Source of the DNA: Azospirillum formosense
GTDB lineage: Bacteria > Pseudomonadota > Alphaproteobacteria > Azospirillales > Azospirillaceae
Reading direction: 5' to 3'
Length of the DNA: 64,000 bases
Assembly (NCBI RefSeq): GCF_040500525.1
Contig: NZ_CP159402.1
Location: 2,668,501-2,732,500, forward strand
Translations under genes and position numbers: made by a program
Notes under the pieces: generated by a model
Databases searched by the model: none
Told to the model about the DNA's origin: nothing
What the model saw: only the letters and a program-made list of their open reading frames with translations
Shown: one piece after another, positions 36,662 to 44,379 of the stretch
How positions within the stretch are numbered: the stretch's first letter is position 1
Layout: each line of letters starts with the position of its first letter

Positions 36662-38128
36662 TTAGCGGCCATAAAGCGCGGTGAGGCTGCGCTGGTCGAT
36701 GTCGGACCGGTCGTCGGTCAGCACCGGGTGCCCGGCCAGTTCCGCGGGGGCCAGCGTCTCCAGGATGCGCGAGGCCGCGTACGCCGCACCCGGCGGAACG
36801 GCGCGCAGGCGTACGCTCAGCTCGTTAAGCGTACGCGCCTCCTTCGTGGCGATCAGCAGATAGTTCCCGCGTCCGGCGTCGGCGACGTACACCGACGGGA
36901 AGACCGCCCCCTGCGTTGCCGCCAGCGGCCCGACCAGGGCGTCGCGGTCCATGGGGGAGGCGACGTTCATGACCAGCACCCCGCCCGGCGCCACCCGCCG
37001 TTCCACCGCCGCGAAGAACTCCCTCGTCGCCGTGAAGAAGGGGATCAGCGCCGTCGAGTAGAGATCGACGATCACCACGTCGTGCTGCTCCGGCGACCGC
37101 TCGACATGGCGGCGGGCGTCCTCCACGGCGACGCGCACCTCGGGCCGCAGGCCGAATTTTTCGCGCGCCACCTCGACCACCGCGGGGTCCAGCTCCACCC
37201 CCAGGATGTCGGCGCCGGGCCAGACGTCGAGGATTTCCTTGGCGGCGGCCCCGCCGGCCAGACCCAGCACCAGGACGCGCGTGCCGTTGCCCAAGGCGGG
37301 GACGGTGGCGAACAGGTCGTAATAGAGGCCGGTCGGCCCGCCGTCCTTGCGCAGACGCGACTGGGTGGCCCAGGCCACGTTCAGATGCAGGCGGATCTGC
37401 TCGGCGTCCTCCTGCACCATGATCGTGTTGTGCGGCGTCTCGCGGTAGAGGGCGAAGCCCTGGCCCTCGCCATGGCCGGCGGCCCAGGCCAGCGGCACCG
37501 CCAGGGCCGCGGCGGCGGCCACCCGTTTCCCACCCGGAACGAACAGGCAGGCGAGCGCCGGCAGGACCGCCGCCAACGCGTAGCCCGCCGACACCCCGAC
37601 CTGCGGGATGGCGTAGAAGGAGGCGAAGAAGGTGCCGCCGATGCTGCCCAGCGTGCCGACCGCGTAGATCCGCCCCGCCGCCGCCGCACCGGTCAGGCTG
37701 CTCAGGCCCGCGCAGATCGGCGACACCATGGCCAGCGCGAAGGACGGCAGCCCAAGGATCAGCGCCGCCCCGACGACCGACCCCTCGACCGCGTTGAAGC
37801 GGCCCGCGGCATCGGCCAGCATCGGCTTGCCCAGCCAGGGCGTCAGCGCCGCGGCGGCGACCCCGGCCAGCAGGGCGGCGCGCAGCGCCGGCACCGCCTT
37901 CGGCCCGTCGCCGAGCTGCCCGCCGGTCCAGTAGCCGGCGGCCATGAAGGTCATCACCACGCCGATGACGGCGCCCCACTGATAGACCGAATAGCCAAAA
38001 TGCGGCGCCATCAGCCGCCCGCCGAGGATTTCCATCATCATCAGCGACCAGCCCGCCGAGAAGGCGGCGGCGGCCAGCGCGAAGGAGCGGAGGGACGGGC
38101 GGGCGGGGGAGGGGGAGGGACCGCTCAA
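36662..38128 (-). CDS. Fused MFS/spermidine synthase-like membrane protein
   Basis: 488 residues in two parts. The N-terminal about 215 residues hold six or seven membrane spans (SAGWSLMMMEILGGRLMAPHFG, GLPSFALAMVSPICAGL); the C-terminal part (about 235-485) is a class I methyltransferase/spermidine synthase fold with VLVLGLAGGAAAKEIL near 286, GVELDPAVVEVA and VVIVDLYSTALIPFF. The catalytic spermidine synthase signature DxxDPxGPA is not kept (VDLYSTALIP), so true polyamine synthesis is doubtful. It follows the cyclase gene by 30 bp on the same strand. Confidence 0.85.
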   Translation of the reverse strand: MSGPSPSPARPSLRSFALAAAAFSAGWSLMMMEILGGRLMAPHFGYSVYQWGAVIGVVMTFMAAGYWTGGQLGDGPKAVPALRAALLAGVAAAALTPWLGKPMLADAAGRFNAVEGSVVGAALILGLPSFALAMVSPICAGLSSLTGAAAAGRIYAVGTLGSIGGTFFASFYAIPQVGVSAGYALAAVLPALACLFVPGGKRVAAAAALAVPLAWAAGHGEGQGFALYRETPHNTIMVQEDAEQIRLHLNVAWATQSRLRKDGGPTGLYYDLFATVPALGNGTRVLVLGLAGGAAAKEILDVWPGADILGVELDPAVVEVAREKFGLRPEVRVAVEDARRHVERSPEQHDVVIVDLYSTALIPFFTATREFFAAVERRVAPGGVLVMNVASPMDRDALVGPLAATQGAVFPSVYVADAGRGNYLLIATKEARTLNELSVRLRAVPPGAAYAASRILETLAPAELAGHPVLTDDRSDIDQRSLTALYGR

Positions 38129-38158
38129 GGCCGGCAGCCGGGGTGTCGTTGCATCGCC

Positions 38159-39445
38159 CTAATCATCGGTCCCTTCATCGGTCTCTTCATTGGTCCTTGC
38201 CTGCTCCTTCAGCCCATACACCTCGATCGGGTCGTTCAGCCCCTTCACCGGGTGCCAGCCGACCGAGACGAGGCGGCTGGCGCAGGCCTCCGCCACCTCG
38301 GCGGAGGTCAGAACGTTGCGCTCCAGCCGGCTGCACAGCCCCTCGATCCGGCTGACCAGATTGACCGCCGGGCCGATGACGGTGAAGTCCAGCCGGTTGG
38401 CGGAGCCGATGTTGCCGTACATGACCTCGCCCATGTGCAGCGCGATGCCGCAGCGCAGGGTGGGCTGGCCCCAGGCGGCGCGTTCGGCGTTGCGGGCGGC
38501 CATGTCGGTCAGGGCCTCCTGCGCGGCGTCCAGCGCCTTGGTGCAGGCGGCCGCCCCGGTCGGGTCGCTCTCCTCCAGCGGGAAGATGGCCAGCATGGCG
38601 TCGCCGATGAACTTCATGATCTCGCCGCCGCGGCTTTCCACGGCGCCGCCCATGATCTCGAAATAGCCGTTCAGCAGGGCGATCAGCTCCTCGCGCGGCA
38701 GCCGGTCGGCCAGCGAGGTGAAGCCGCGCAGGTCGCAGTACCACAGCACGGCGCGGACGTTGGCGCCGGTGCCGCGGCGGATGTCGCCGGACAGGATGCG
38801 CGCGCCGGTGCGGTGGCCGACATAGGTGTCCAGGACCGTCGTCGCCAGCCGCCGCAGCGCCAGCGTCTCCAGCACCGCGCCCAGCGCCGGCAGCACCGCG
38901 TCGACCAGCGCCAGATCGGCGGTGGAGAAGCCGCCGGGCCGGTCGGTGGTGAAGCTCAGCACGTTGCGCCGCCCCCCGGCGAACAGCACCGTCATGGCGA
39001 CATAGTCCGTCGCCCCCTGCGCCTTCAGCTCGGCGAAGACCGGGTATGGGTAGGGTGGCTCCATCTGCTCCAGCCGATAGCGCAGGCCGTCGGCGCCGTC
39101 CTCGATCAGGGTGGCGAAGGGGCTGGTCAGGTATTCGTTGCTGGTCTCGGTTCCGTGGGCGCGGGTGGCGATCTCCACCTGCTCGGCGTTGCGGCGCCAG
39201 AAGAAGGCGATGGTGCGGATCTGCGGGTGCAGCAGGGGCAGGGCGCAGACGACGCGCAGCAACGGGACGCCGGACGCCATCAGGCGCCGGCAGAAGCGGT
39301 CCATCATCGTCTCGAAGCCGGGGGCGTGCCGGCCTTCCAGCAACAGCCATTCGACGACCTCCCGCGCGGCGGCGTCGATGGATGGGGCCGCAGGGGTGGC
39401 CGCAGGGATGGACGGTGCGGCGGCCGCGGGCGGTGCCATGCTCAC
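38159..39445 (-). CDS. Class III adenylate cyclase
   Basis: 428 residues, apparently soluble. An Ala/Pro-rich start and an N-terminal sensory region (about 30-200, GAF-like by appearance) precede the cyclase domain (about 230-400). Metal-binding Asp238 (WYCDLRGF) and Asp282 (FIGDAML), the adenine-selecting pair Lys278 and Asp353 (RLDFTVIG), and transition-state residues Asn362 and Arg366 are all in place, so an active ATP cyclase is expected. This form resembles rhizobial-type multiple cyclases. Possible operon with the downstream MFS/SpeE-like gene. Confidence 0.9.
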   Translation of the reverse strand: MSMAPPAAAAPSIPAATPAAPSIDAAAREVVEWLLLEGRHAPGFETMMDRFCRRLMASGVPLLRVVCALPLLHPQIRTIAFFWRRNAEQVEIATRAHGTETSNEYLTSPFATLIEDGADGLRYRLEQMEPPYPYPVFAELKAQGATDYVAMTVLFAGGRRNVLSFTTDRPGGFSTADLALVDAVLPALGAVLETLALRRLATTVLDTYVGHRTGARILSGDIRRGTGANVRAVLWYCDLRGFTSLADRLPREELIALLNGYFEIMGGAVESRGGEIMKFIGDAMLAIFPLEESDPTGAAACTKALDAAQEALTDMAARNAERAAWGQPTLRCGIALHMGEVMYGNIGSANRLDFTVIGPAVNLVSRIEGLCSRLERNVLTSAEVAEACASRLVSVGWHPVKGLNDPIEVYGLKEQARTNEETDEGTDD

Positions 39446-39547
39446 GGATCGATAACCATAAAGATGCGATGCTTGATCTGTCGGCGGATTCTGCCCAAGT
39501 TTCGCCTACGCCGCCAGTGTTGTTCGGCGCCGATGGAGGATATCACC

Positions 39548-40099
39548 ATGTTCATTCAGACCGAGCAGACGCCCAACCCGGCGACTCTCAAGTTCCTGCC
39601 GGGGCGTGACGTGCTCGGACGCGGCACCGCGGACTTCCCGTCCCGCGATGTTGCCGCCGCTTCGCCGCTGGCCCAGCGGCTGTTCGAGATCGACGGGGTC
39701 CAGGGCGTGTTCCTGGGCGCCGATTTCGTGACCATCACCAAGGCCGGCGACAAGGAGTGGTTCCTGCTGAAGCCGTCGATCCTCGGCGTCATCATGGAGC
39801 ATTTCACCGCCAACCGGCCGGTGCTGCTGGAAGAGACCGGCGACGGCCACGCCGCCAGCGCGGACGACGACGAGATCGTCACCCAGATCAAGGAGCTGCT
39901 GGACACCCGCGTGCGCCCGGCGGTGGCCCAGGACGGCGGCGACATCACCTTCTACGGCTTCGAGGAGGGCGTGGTGTACCTGGAGATGAAGGGAGCCTGC
40001 TCCGGCTGCCCCAGCTCCACCGCCACGCTGAAGGCCGGCATCGAGAACATGCTGCGCCACTACATTCCCGAGGTGGTCGAGGTCCGCGCCGTCCGCTGA
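39548..40099 (+). CDS. nfuA: NfuA-type iron-sulfur cluster carrier (NifU family)
   Basis: Scaffold/carrier that delivers [4Fe-4S] clusters to targets. 183 residues: an N-terminal Nfu_N domain (about 1-90; QTEQTPNPATLKFLPG, GVFLGADFVTITK) and a C-terminal NifU domain (about 105-180) with the cluster-binding CSGCPSS motif. This is the alphaproteobacterial/mitochondrial NFU1 layout, not the A-type NfuA of E. coli. GGAGG lies 7-11 bases before ATG 39548. It is monocistronic with a hairpin just downstream. Confidence 0.95.
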   Translation: MFIQTEQTPNPATLKFLPGRDVLGRGTADFPSRDVAAASPLAQRLFEIDGVQGVFLGADFVTITKAGDKEWFLLKPSILGVIMEHFTANRPVLLEETGDGHAASADDDEIVTQIKELLDTRVRPAVAQDGGDITFYGFEEGVVYLEMKGACSGCPSSTATLKAGIENMLRHYIPEVVEVRAVR

Positions 40100-40106
40100 C
40101 CGCTTT

Positions 40107-40147
40107 CACCGGACGGGCGCGGCCTGTGCCGGCCGTGCCCGCCGGTG
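40107..40147. terminator. Hairpin after nfuA
   Basis: CACCGGACGGGCGCGGCC (40107-40124) pairs with GGCCGTGCCCGCCGGTG (40131-40147) with one bulge and one G-T pair around a 6-base loop. It lies 7 bases after the nfuA stop, between convergent genes, and lacks a clear T run. Confidence 0.6.
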
Positions 40148-40169
40148 TCTCTCCGCCTGATCCGGCCAA

Positions 40170-41225
40170 CTATTCCGGAACCACGAACTGCATGCCCAGC
40201 CAGCGCCAGCGTCCCTCGGGGGCGGGCAGAGTGCAGTTCACGCGCGTGCGGCCCGGCGGGAAGGGGGCGCGGATGCGCACCTCCACCCGGTCCTCCGTCA
40301 CGCGCTCCAGCGCGGTGCGGCCCTGGCCGGCGGCGAAGCAGGCCAGACGCGCGATGTCGCCGATCTCGTCCGACACGGTGAAGCCGATCGACGGCGGGTT
40401 GACGGTCAGAAGCGGATCGTCGGGCGTCAGGTCGGTCACCGGCAGCGGCAGCGCGCTGGCGGCCAGCCGGAAGCGGTCCACGCTGCCGAAGCTCTCGTTC
40501 ATCACGAAACGCGGCAGGGTCGCCCGGTCGGCCTGCGGGTGCAGGACGCCCGACTGCTGGCCGAAGGCGGCGGCGAAGCCCTGCTCCGTCACGATGGTCC
40601 GCACCGCCGACGACACCTCGCCCTGCGGGTAGGCGAACAGCGCGGGGCGCTGGCCGGTCTCCGCCTGCAGCCGGTCGGCCATGCGGCGCAGCTCCGCCCT
40701 CACCTCCTCGGCGGGGCGGGACACCAGCGACTGGGTGGAAGCGCCGAGCCCGCCGAGCGTGACCCCGGCGGCGGCGAGCTGCCGCACCTCCGCCCAGGTC
40801 ATGTGGGCGGGCGACCCGCGGTCGACGGCATCGGTCGCCACGAACAGGGTGAAGGGCAGGCCCGCCGCCTTCAGCCGGGGCCACGCCTCGCGGAAGGCGG
40901 AGCGGCTGGCCTCGTCGATGGTGATCGCCACCGTGCGGTCGGGCAGCGGCGCGCCGCTGCGCAGCGCCTCCAGGATGCGGGGCAGGGGCAGGACCTGATA
41001 GTCGCCGTCCTTGAGCTCGTCCAGATGGGCTTCGAACTGGTCGATGCGGATGCTGATGGACGGGGTCTGGTCCTCGCCGAAGCGATCGTAGGCGAAGACG
41101 ACGGCGGTGCTCGCCGTCCCATCCACCCCGACGCCGGGCGCCGCAACGCCGGGGCTTCCCGCCAGGGCCTGGAAGGTCCAGGCGGCGGCCACGGCGAAGA
41201 GTGCGGCGGCGCGGCGGAACGGCAT
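40170..41225 (-). CDS. Polysaccharide deacetylase-fold protein with degenerate active site
   Basis: Exported protein of 351 residues: a signal peptide (about 1-29), then a NodB-like barrel (about 38-215) and a C-terminal beta domain. The fold is recognisable (VAITIDEASRSAFREAWPRLKAAGLPFTLFVATDAVD; RPALFAYPQGE), but the catalytic Asp-Asp pair reads Asp104-Glu105, and the zinc motif HxxxH reads LGAST (160-164), so both His ligands are missing. A normal metal-dependent deacetylase activity is unlikely. The start is ATG 41225 (MPFRRAA). It follows ddpX on the same strand after about 210 bp. Confidence 0.85.
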   Translation of the reverse strand: MPFRRAAALFAVAAAWTFQALAGSPGVAAPGVGVDGTASTAVVFAYDRFGEDQTPSISIRIDQFEAHLDELKDGDYQVLPLPRILEALRSGAPLPDRTVAITIDEASRSAFREAWPRLKAAGLPFTLFVATDAVDRGSPAHMTWAEVRQLAAAGVTLGGLGASTQSLVSRPAEEVRAELRRMADRLQAETGQRPALFAYPQGEVSSAVRTIVTEQGFAAAFGQQSGVLHPQADRATLPRFVMNESFGSVDRFRLAASALPLPVTDLTPDDPLLTVNPPSIGFTVSDEIGDIARLACFAAGQGRTALERVTEDRVEVRIRAPFPPGRTRVNCTLPAPEGRWRWLGMQFVVPE

Positions 41226-41437
41226 GGCGGCCTGTCGTGGGTGCGGAACGGTCGCGCGGCCGGACCGGGGCCCGGCTGCGCAAGGGCTGGTGTGGCACAG
41301 GCATGGCGCCGCGAACAAGTCCGCAACACGCACGATGCGCTTCGGGCGCTTTCGTGATGCAGCCTTGCAACAACCCCAGTGACATTAGGCCCTATGGTGT
41401 CCGGCCGGGGCCGGACTGACGGGGGTTCAGCCCGTCC

Positions 41438-42004
41438 TCATCCCGTCCTCAGCCCGCCCATCATCAGGCCACCGAGCGCGGCGTCGGTCAGCAGCGGGTA
41501 GCGCTGCTCGTCCGGCAGCTGGTAGTGCCACCACTCGCAGCTGTAATGCCGCCAGCCCGCCGCCGTCATGACGCCGAGGAGGGCGGCGCGGTTGCGCTGC
41601 TGCTCGGTGGTCAGGTCGGTGCGGCCATGGTGGGACTGTTCGGTCATGTCGTCGAAGCCGGTGCCCATGTCCAGCGGGCGCCCGTTGCCGTCGGCCAGAG
41701 TCAGGTCCACCGCGACGCCGCGGGAATGGGTGGAGCCGGCCGACGGGTCGGCGATGTAGGAGGGATCGGGCAGCGCCCGCCACAAGGCCCATTGCGCCTC
41801 GACCGGGCGGAAGGCATCGTACAGCCGCAACCGGCAGCCGATGCCGCGCGCCAGCCGGATCGCCGCGCGCAGCGCCACCGCCGCGTCGGGGTGCAGCAGG
41901 CAATGCGGGTGCCGGTAGATGGGCACCCCGGTCAGGTTGTCCGGCGTGGCGTACAGCAGCTCGATGTCGACGTCGAAGTCCGGTGGTGCGATGGGTGTGA
42001 GCAT
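41438..42004 (-). CDS. ddpX: D-alanyl-D-alanine dipeptidase (VanX/DdpX family)
   Basis: Zinc dipeptidase of family M15D that cleaves free D-Ala-D-Ala. 188 residues with the zinc motif STHSRGVAVDLTL (SxHxxGxAxD) near 90-100 and the EWWHY motif near 155, giving the catalytic Glu and third His. RLYDAFRPVEAQ near 61 provides the conserved Arg. No signal peptide is visible, so it probably acts in the cytosol in D-Ala turnover rather than in vancomycin resistance; no vanHA genes are nearby. Confidence 0.93.
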   Translation of the reverse strand: MLTPIAPPDFDVDIELLYATPDNLTGVPIYRHPHCLLHPDAAVALRAAIRLARGIGCRLRLYDAFRPVEAQWALWRALPDPSYIADPSAGSTHSRGVAVDLTLADGNGRPLDMGTGFDDMTEQSHHGRTDLTTEQQRNRAALLGVMTAAGWRHYSCEWWHYQLPDEQRYPLLTDAALGGLMMGGLRTG

Positions 42005-42105
42005 GATCCATGCCGTCAGGGAAGGTCGGGGCTGTCTATCACGCTCTTGACCCAGGCTTGAAGTGGGGCTTTGAAGATGGCGGACCTGACGACGCGTGTG
42101 AGGCG

Positions 42106-42792
42106 ATGAGAGTTCTGGGACTGGACACGGCGACCTCCGGCTGCTCGGCGGCGCTGTGGGACGACGGCGCCGTCACGGCGCGGCGGCGCGAGCCGATGGC
42201 CCGCGGGCAGGCGGAGGCTCTGGTGCCGCTGGCGCAGGCCGCTCTGGCGGACGCCGGCTGCGCCTTCGACGCGCTCGACCGCATCGCCGTGACCGTCGGG
42301 CCGGGCGCCTTCACCGGTCTGCGCATCGCGCTGGCCGCGGCGCGCGGCTTCGCCGTCGCCGCCGGGCTGCCGGTGGTCGGGGTCACCAGCTTCGATGCGA
42401 TCGCCCACGGCCTGCCGGAGGCGGAGCGGGACGGCCGGACCGTTCTGGTCGCCGTGGATTCCCGCCGCGCCGAGCCGTTCCTGCAACTTTTCCACCCGGA
42501 CCTGACGCCGTTCGGCGAACCGGCCATGCTGGAGCCCGCCGCGGTGCCGGGCTGGCTCGACCGGCTGCTCTCCGGCGGGGACGGAACCCGGCCGCTGCTG
42601 GTCGCCGGGGACGGGGCGGCGGCGTTGCGCCCGCTCCTGGAGGGGCGTGCCGACACCGCCTTCGCCGCCGGGCCGGGAACGCCCGACGCCGCCGTGGTCG
42701 CCACCCTGGGCGCGCGGCGGGAGGCCGGGTTGCCGGCCCAGCCCTTCTACCTGCGTCCGCCCGACGTCTCGCTGCCGCGGAAGACGGCATGA
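42106..42792 (+). CDS. tsaB: tRNA threonylcarbamoyladenosine biosynthesis protein TsaB
   Basis: Partner of TsaD/TsaE in making t6A37 of ANN-decoding tRNAs. 228 residues with the ASKHA-type start MRVLGLDTATSGCSAALW and the conserved VTVGPGAFTGLRIALAAARGFA near 60-82. The start ATG 42106 follows GTGAGG; a frame extending 32 codons upstream has no support. The stop overlaps rimI in ATGA, the common tsaB-rimI pair. Confidence 0.94.
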   Translation: MRVLGLDTATSGCSAALWDDGAVTARRREPMARGQAEALVPLAQAALADAGCAFDALDRIAVTVGPGAFTGLRIALAAARGFAVAAGLPVVGVTSFDAIAHGLPEAERDGRTVLVAVDSRRAEPFLQLFHPDLTPFGEPAMLEPAAVPGWLDRLLSGGDGTRPLLVAGDGAAALRPLLEGRADTAFAAGPGTPDAAVVATLGARREAGLPAQPFYLRPPDVSLPRKTA

Positions 42793-43301
42793 CGGCGGCC
42801 CCGCCCGGGACGTCCGGTTACGGGATGTCCCATCCGGTCCGACTTCAAACGGCCGGCCTCGCCGACGCCGCGGTGATCGCGGCCCTGCAGCAGGGGTGCT
42901 TTCCCGACGATCCCTGGGGCAGCGAGGCGGTCGCCAGCCTGATCGGCCAGCCCGGCTTCTTCGCCGCGCTGGCCTTGCGGGAGGGCGCGGAGGGCGACGA
43001 TCCGGTCGGCTTCCTGCTCGCGCGGGTTGCCGCCGAGGACGGCGAGATCATCGCCGTCGGCGTTCGCGCCGACGCGCGGGGGCAGGGGACCGGGCGGCGT
43101 CTGGTCGCGGCGGCGCTGGACGGCGCGCGGGCGCTGGGCGCCACGGCGCTGTTCCTTGAAGTCGCCGAAGACAATGGCGCGGCGCAATTCCTGTATCAAT
43201 CATGTGGTTTCTTTGCCGTGGGCCGTCGTCCCGGCTATTACCGCAGGGCGGACGGAAGGGTTGCCGCCCTGGTGTTGCGGTATTCGTACACCGACAAATA
43301 A
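42789..43301 (+). CDS. rimI: Ribosomal-protein-alanine N-acetyltransferase RimI
   Basis: GNAT enzyme, 170 residues, which in E. coli acetylates the N-terminus of ribosomal protein S18. Acetyl-CoA loop VRADARGQGTGRRLVAAAL near 87-105 and the C-terminal LEVAEDNGAAQFLYQSCGFFAVGRRPGYYRR, the RimI type. It starts at the ATG overlapping the tsaB stop by 4 bases; ATG 42825 (MSHPVR) would remove 12 residues of weak conservation. Convergent with tusA, 3 bp apart. Confidence 0.9.
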   Translation: MTAAPPGTSGYGMSHPVRLQTAGLADAAVIAALQQGCFPDDPWGSEAVASLIGQPGFFAALALREGAEGDDPVGFLLARVAAEDGEIIAVGVRADARGQGTGRRLVAAALDGARALGATALFLEVAEDNGAAQFLYQSCGFFAVGRRPGYYRRADGRVAALVLRYSYTDK

Positions 43302-43304
43302 ACC

Positions 43305-43559
43305 TTAACCTTTCTGAACCCACAGGCGGTGCACTCCGTCCGGCTCATCCGGATTTTCGGGCGTCACGGCGAGAATGGAGTGGCCCAGTTCGGCTAAGGA
43401 TCGGGGTACATTCTCCAAGGGTTCGCCAGCGTTCAGCCGGACTTCAAGCGTCTGCCCGGCCGCCATGCGCTCCACCGACAACTTGGTCTTGACGAAGGTT
43501 AACGGGCACACCTCGTTGGTGATGTCCAAAAACAAATCCGGAGAATTTTTTTCGTACAC
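43305..43559 (-). CDS. TusA/SirA-type sulfurtransferase family protein
   Basis: Small sulfur-carrier-fold protein, 84 residues. The active Cys18 lies in EVCPLTFVKTKL; the usual CPxP motif reads CPLT here. The rest (MAAGQTLEVRLNAGEPLENVPRSLAELGHSI) fits the two-helix, four-strand TusA fold. It could relay sulfur for tRNA thiolation or another pathway. It is transcribed away from mucR, from which it is separated by about 90 bp of AT-rich sequence. Confidence 0.88.
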   Translation of the reverse strand: MYEKNSPDLFLDITNEVCPLTFVKTKLSVERMAAGQTLEVRLNAGEPLENVPRSLAELGHSILAVTPENPDEPDGVHRLWVQKG

Positions 43560-43650
43560 TGCTTCCTCTTTAAGAGCAAAGGATGGATATTGCGCGCGGC
43601 CACAAACCTCTTTATATGGAGAGGAACGCCAAGCTGCGGAGCAAGCTTAC

Positions 43651-44067
43651 ATGAGCAATGGTAACCCTTCCAACGCGCTGTTGTCTCTGACCACGGAGAT
43701 CGTGGCGGCGCATGTCTCGAACAATACAGTCGCTCTCGGCGATCTTCCGACGCTGATTGAGCAGGTGTACAAGTCACTCGCGAATGTCGGGACCGAGCCA
43801 GTTGCGACTGAGGAGCGTCCGCAGCCCGCGGTGCCCATCAAGAAGTCCGTCACTCCCGACTACATTGTATGCCTGGAGGATGGCAAGAAGCTGAAGATGC
43901 TGAAGCGGCATCTGAAGACGGCCTACGACATGTCGCCGGAGGAATACCGCGACCGCTGGGGCCTGCCGGCCGACTATCCGATGGTCGCCCCGAACTACGC
44001 CCGCCAGCGCAGCTCGCTGGCCAAGCAGATCGGTCTCGGCACCCGCGCCCGCCGCGGCGCGGCCTGA
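43651..44067 (+). CDS. mucR: MucR family transcriptional regulator
   Basis: Zinc-finger (Ros/MucR) DNA-binding protein, 138 residues. In alphaproteobacteria MucR acts as an H-NS-like global repressor of exopolysaccharide, motility and cell-cycle genes. The N-terminal part (about 1-40, LLSLTTEIVAAHVSNNTVALGDLPTLIEQVYKSL) mediates oligomerisation; the finger CLEDGKKLKMLKRHLKTAYDMSPEEYRDRWGLP is near 75-107, with the Cys and His ligands in place. The codon use and AT content upstream (43550-43650) suggest an autoregulated AT-rich promoter. Confidence 0.94.
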   Translation: MSNGNPSNALLSLTTEIVAAHVSNNTVALGDLPTLIEQVYKSLANVGTEPVATEERPQPAVPIKKSVTPDYIVCLEDGKKLKMLKRHLKTAYDMSPEEYRDRWGLPADYPMVAPNYARQRSSLAKQIGLGTRARRGAA

Positions 44068-44379
44068 GGTCCAGGTCCATCAAGCTTGTGCGTTGGTGTC
44101 CGGCGGACCGCCGCTGTTCGGTCCGGTCCGCCCCGGAACCCCATCGCCCGGATGTGACCGCTTCTTCCTTCCCGCGTGATCATTGCCGCGCCGCCGTCCC
44201 CGTTCGCCGGGGCCGGACCCTGTGGCTTGCCCGGAGTCCGGGCTTGCCGGGGCGGGATCGTCACGTCGCGGTTGACCGGCAACCGGCCATTCGTGTTATC
44301 CCTGTTCCGTGCCCGACCGGGCTCCGGATGGAGAACCGGCGGTTGCCGCGACCCGAACAACGCCAGCAAAGCGTCGAGT
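44068..44379. promoter_or_regulatory. Intergenic region mucR-olsB with candidate promoter
   Basis: These 312 bases hold no supported gene. TTGACC (44272-44277) and TTATCC (44296-44301), 18 bases apart, could be the olsBA promoter. A short hairpin, GCCCGGA/TCCGGGC, lies at 44229-44243. The open frame that runs through here in phase with olsB has no ribosome binding site or conserved start. Confidence 0.4.

Noticed and set aside
36806..36842. Inverted repeat GCGTACGC ... GCGTACGC
   Set aside because: It lies in the middle of the MFS/SpeE-like coding sequence (ELSVRLR region) and is most simply a coincidence of codons.
36728..40099. Plus-strand open frame of 1123 codons across the MFS/SpeE-like, cyclase and nfuA genes
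   Set aside because: Only its last 183 codons (nfuA) are real; the rest mirrors two well-supported minus-strand genes.
41399..41416. GTCCGGCC/GGCCGGAC palindrome after ddpX as a terminator
   Set aside because: The loop is too short (GG) and no T run follows on the minus strand; in this GC-rich context it can arise by chance.
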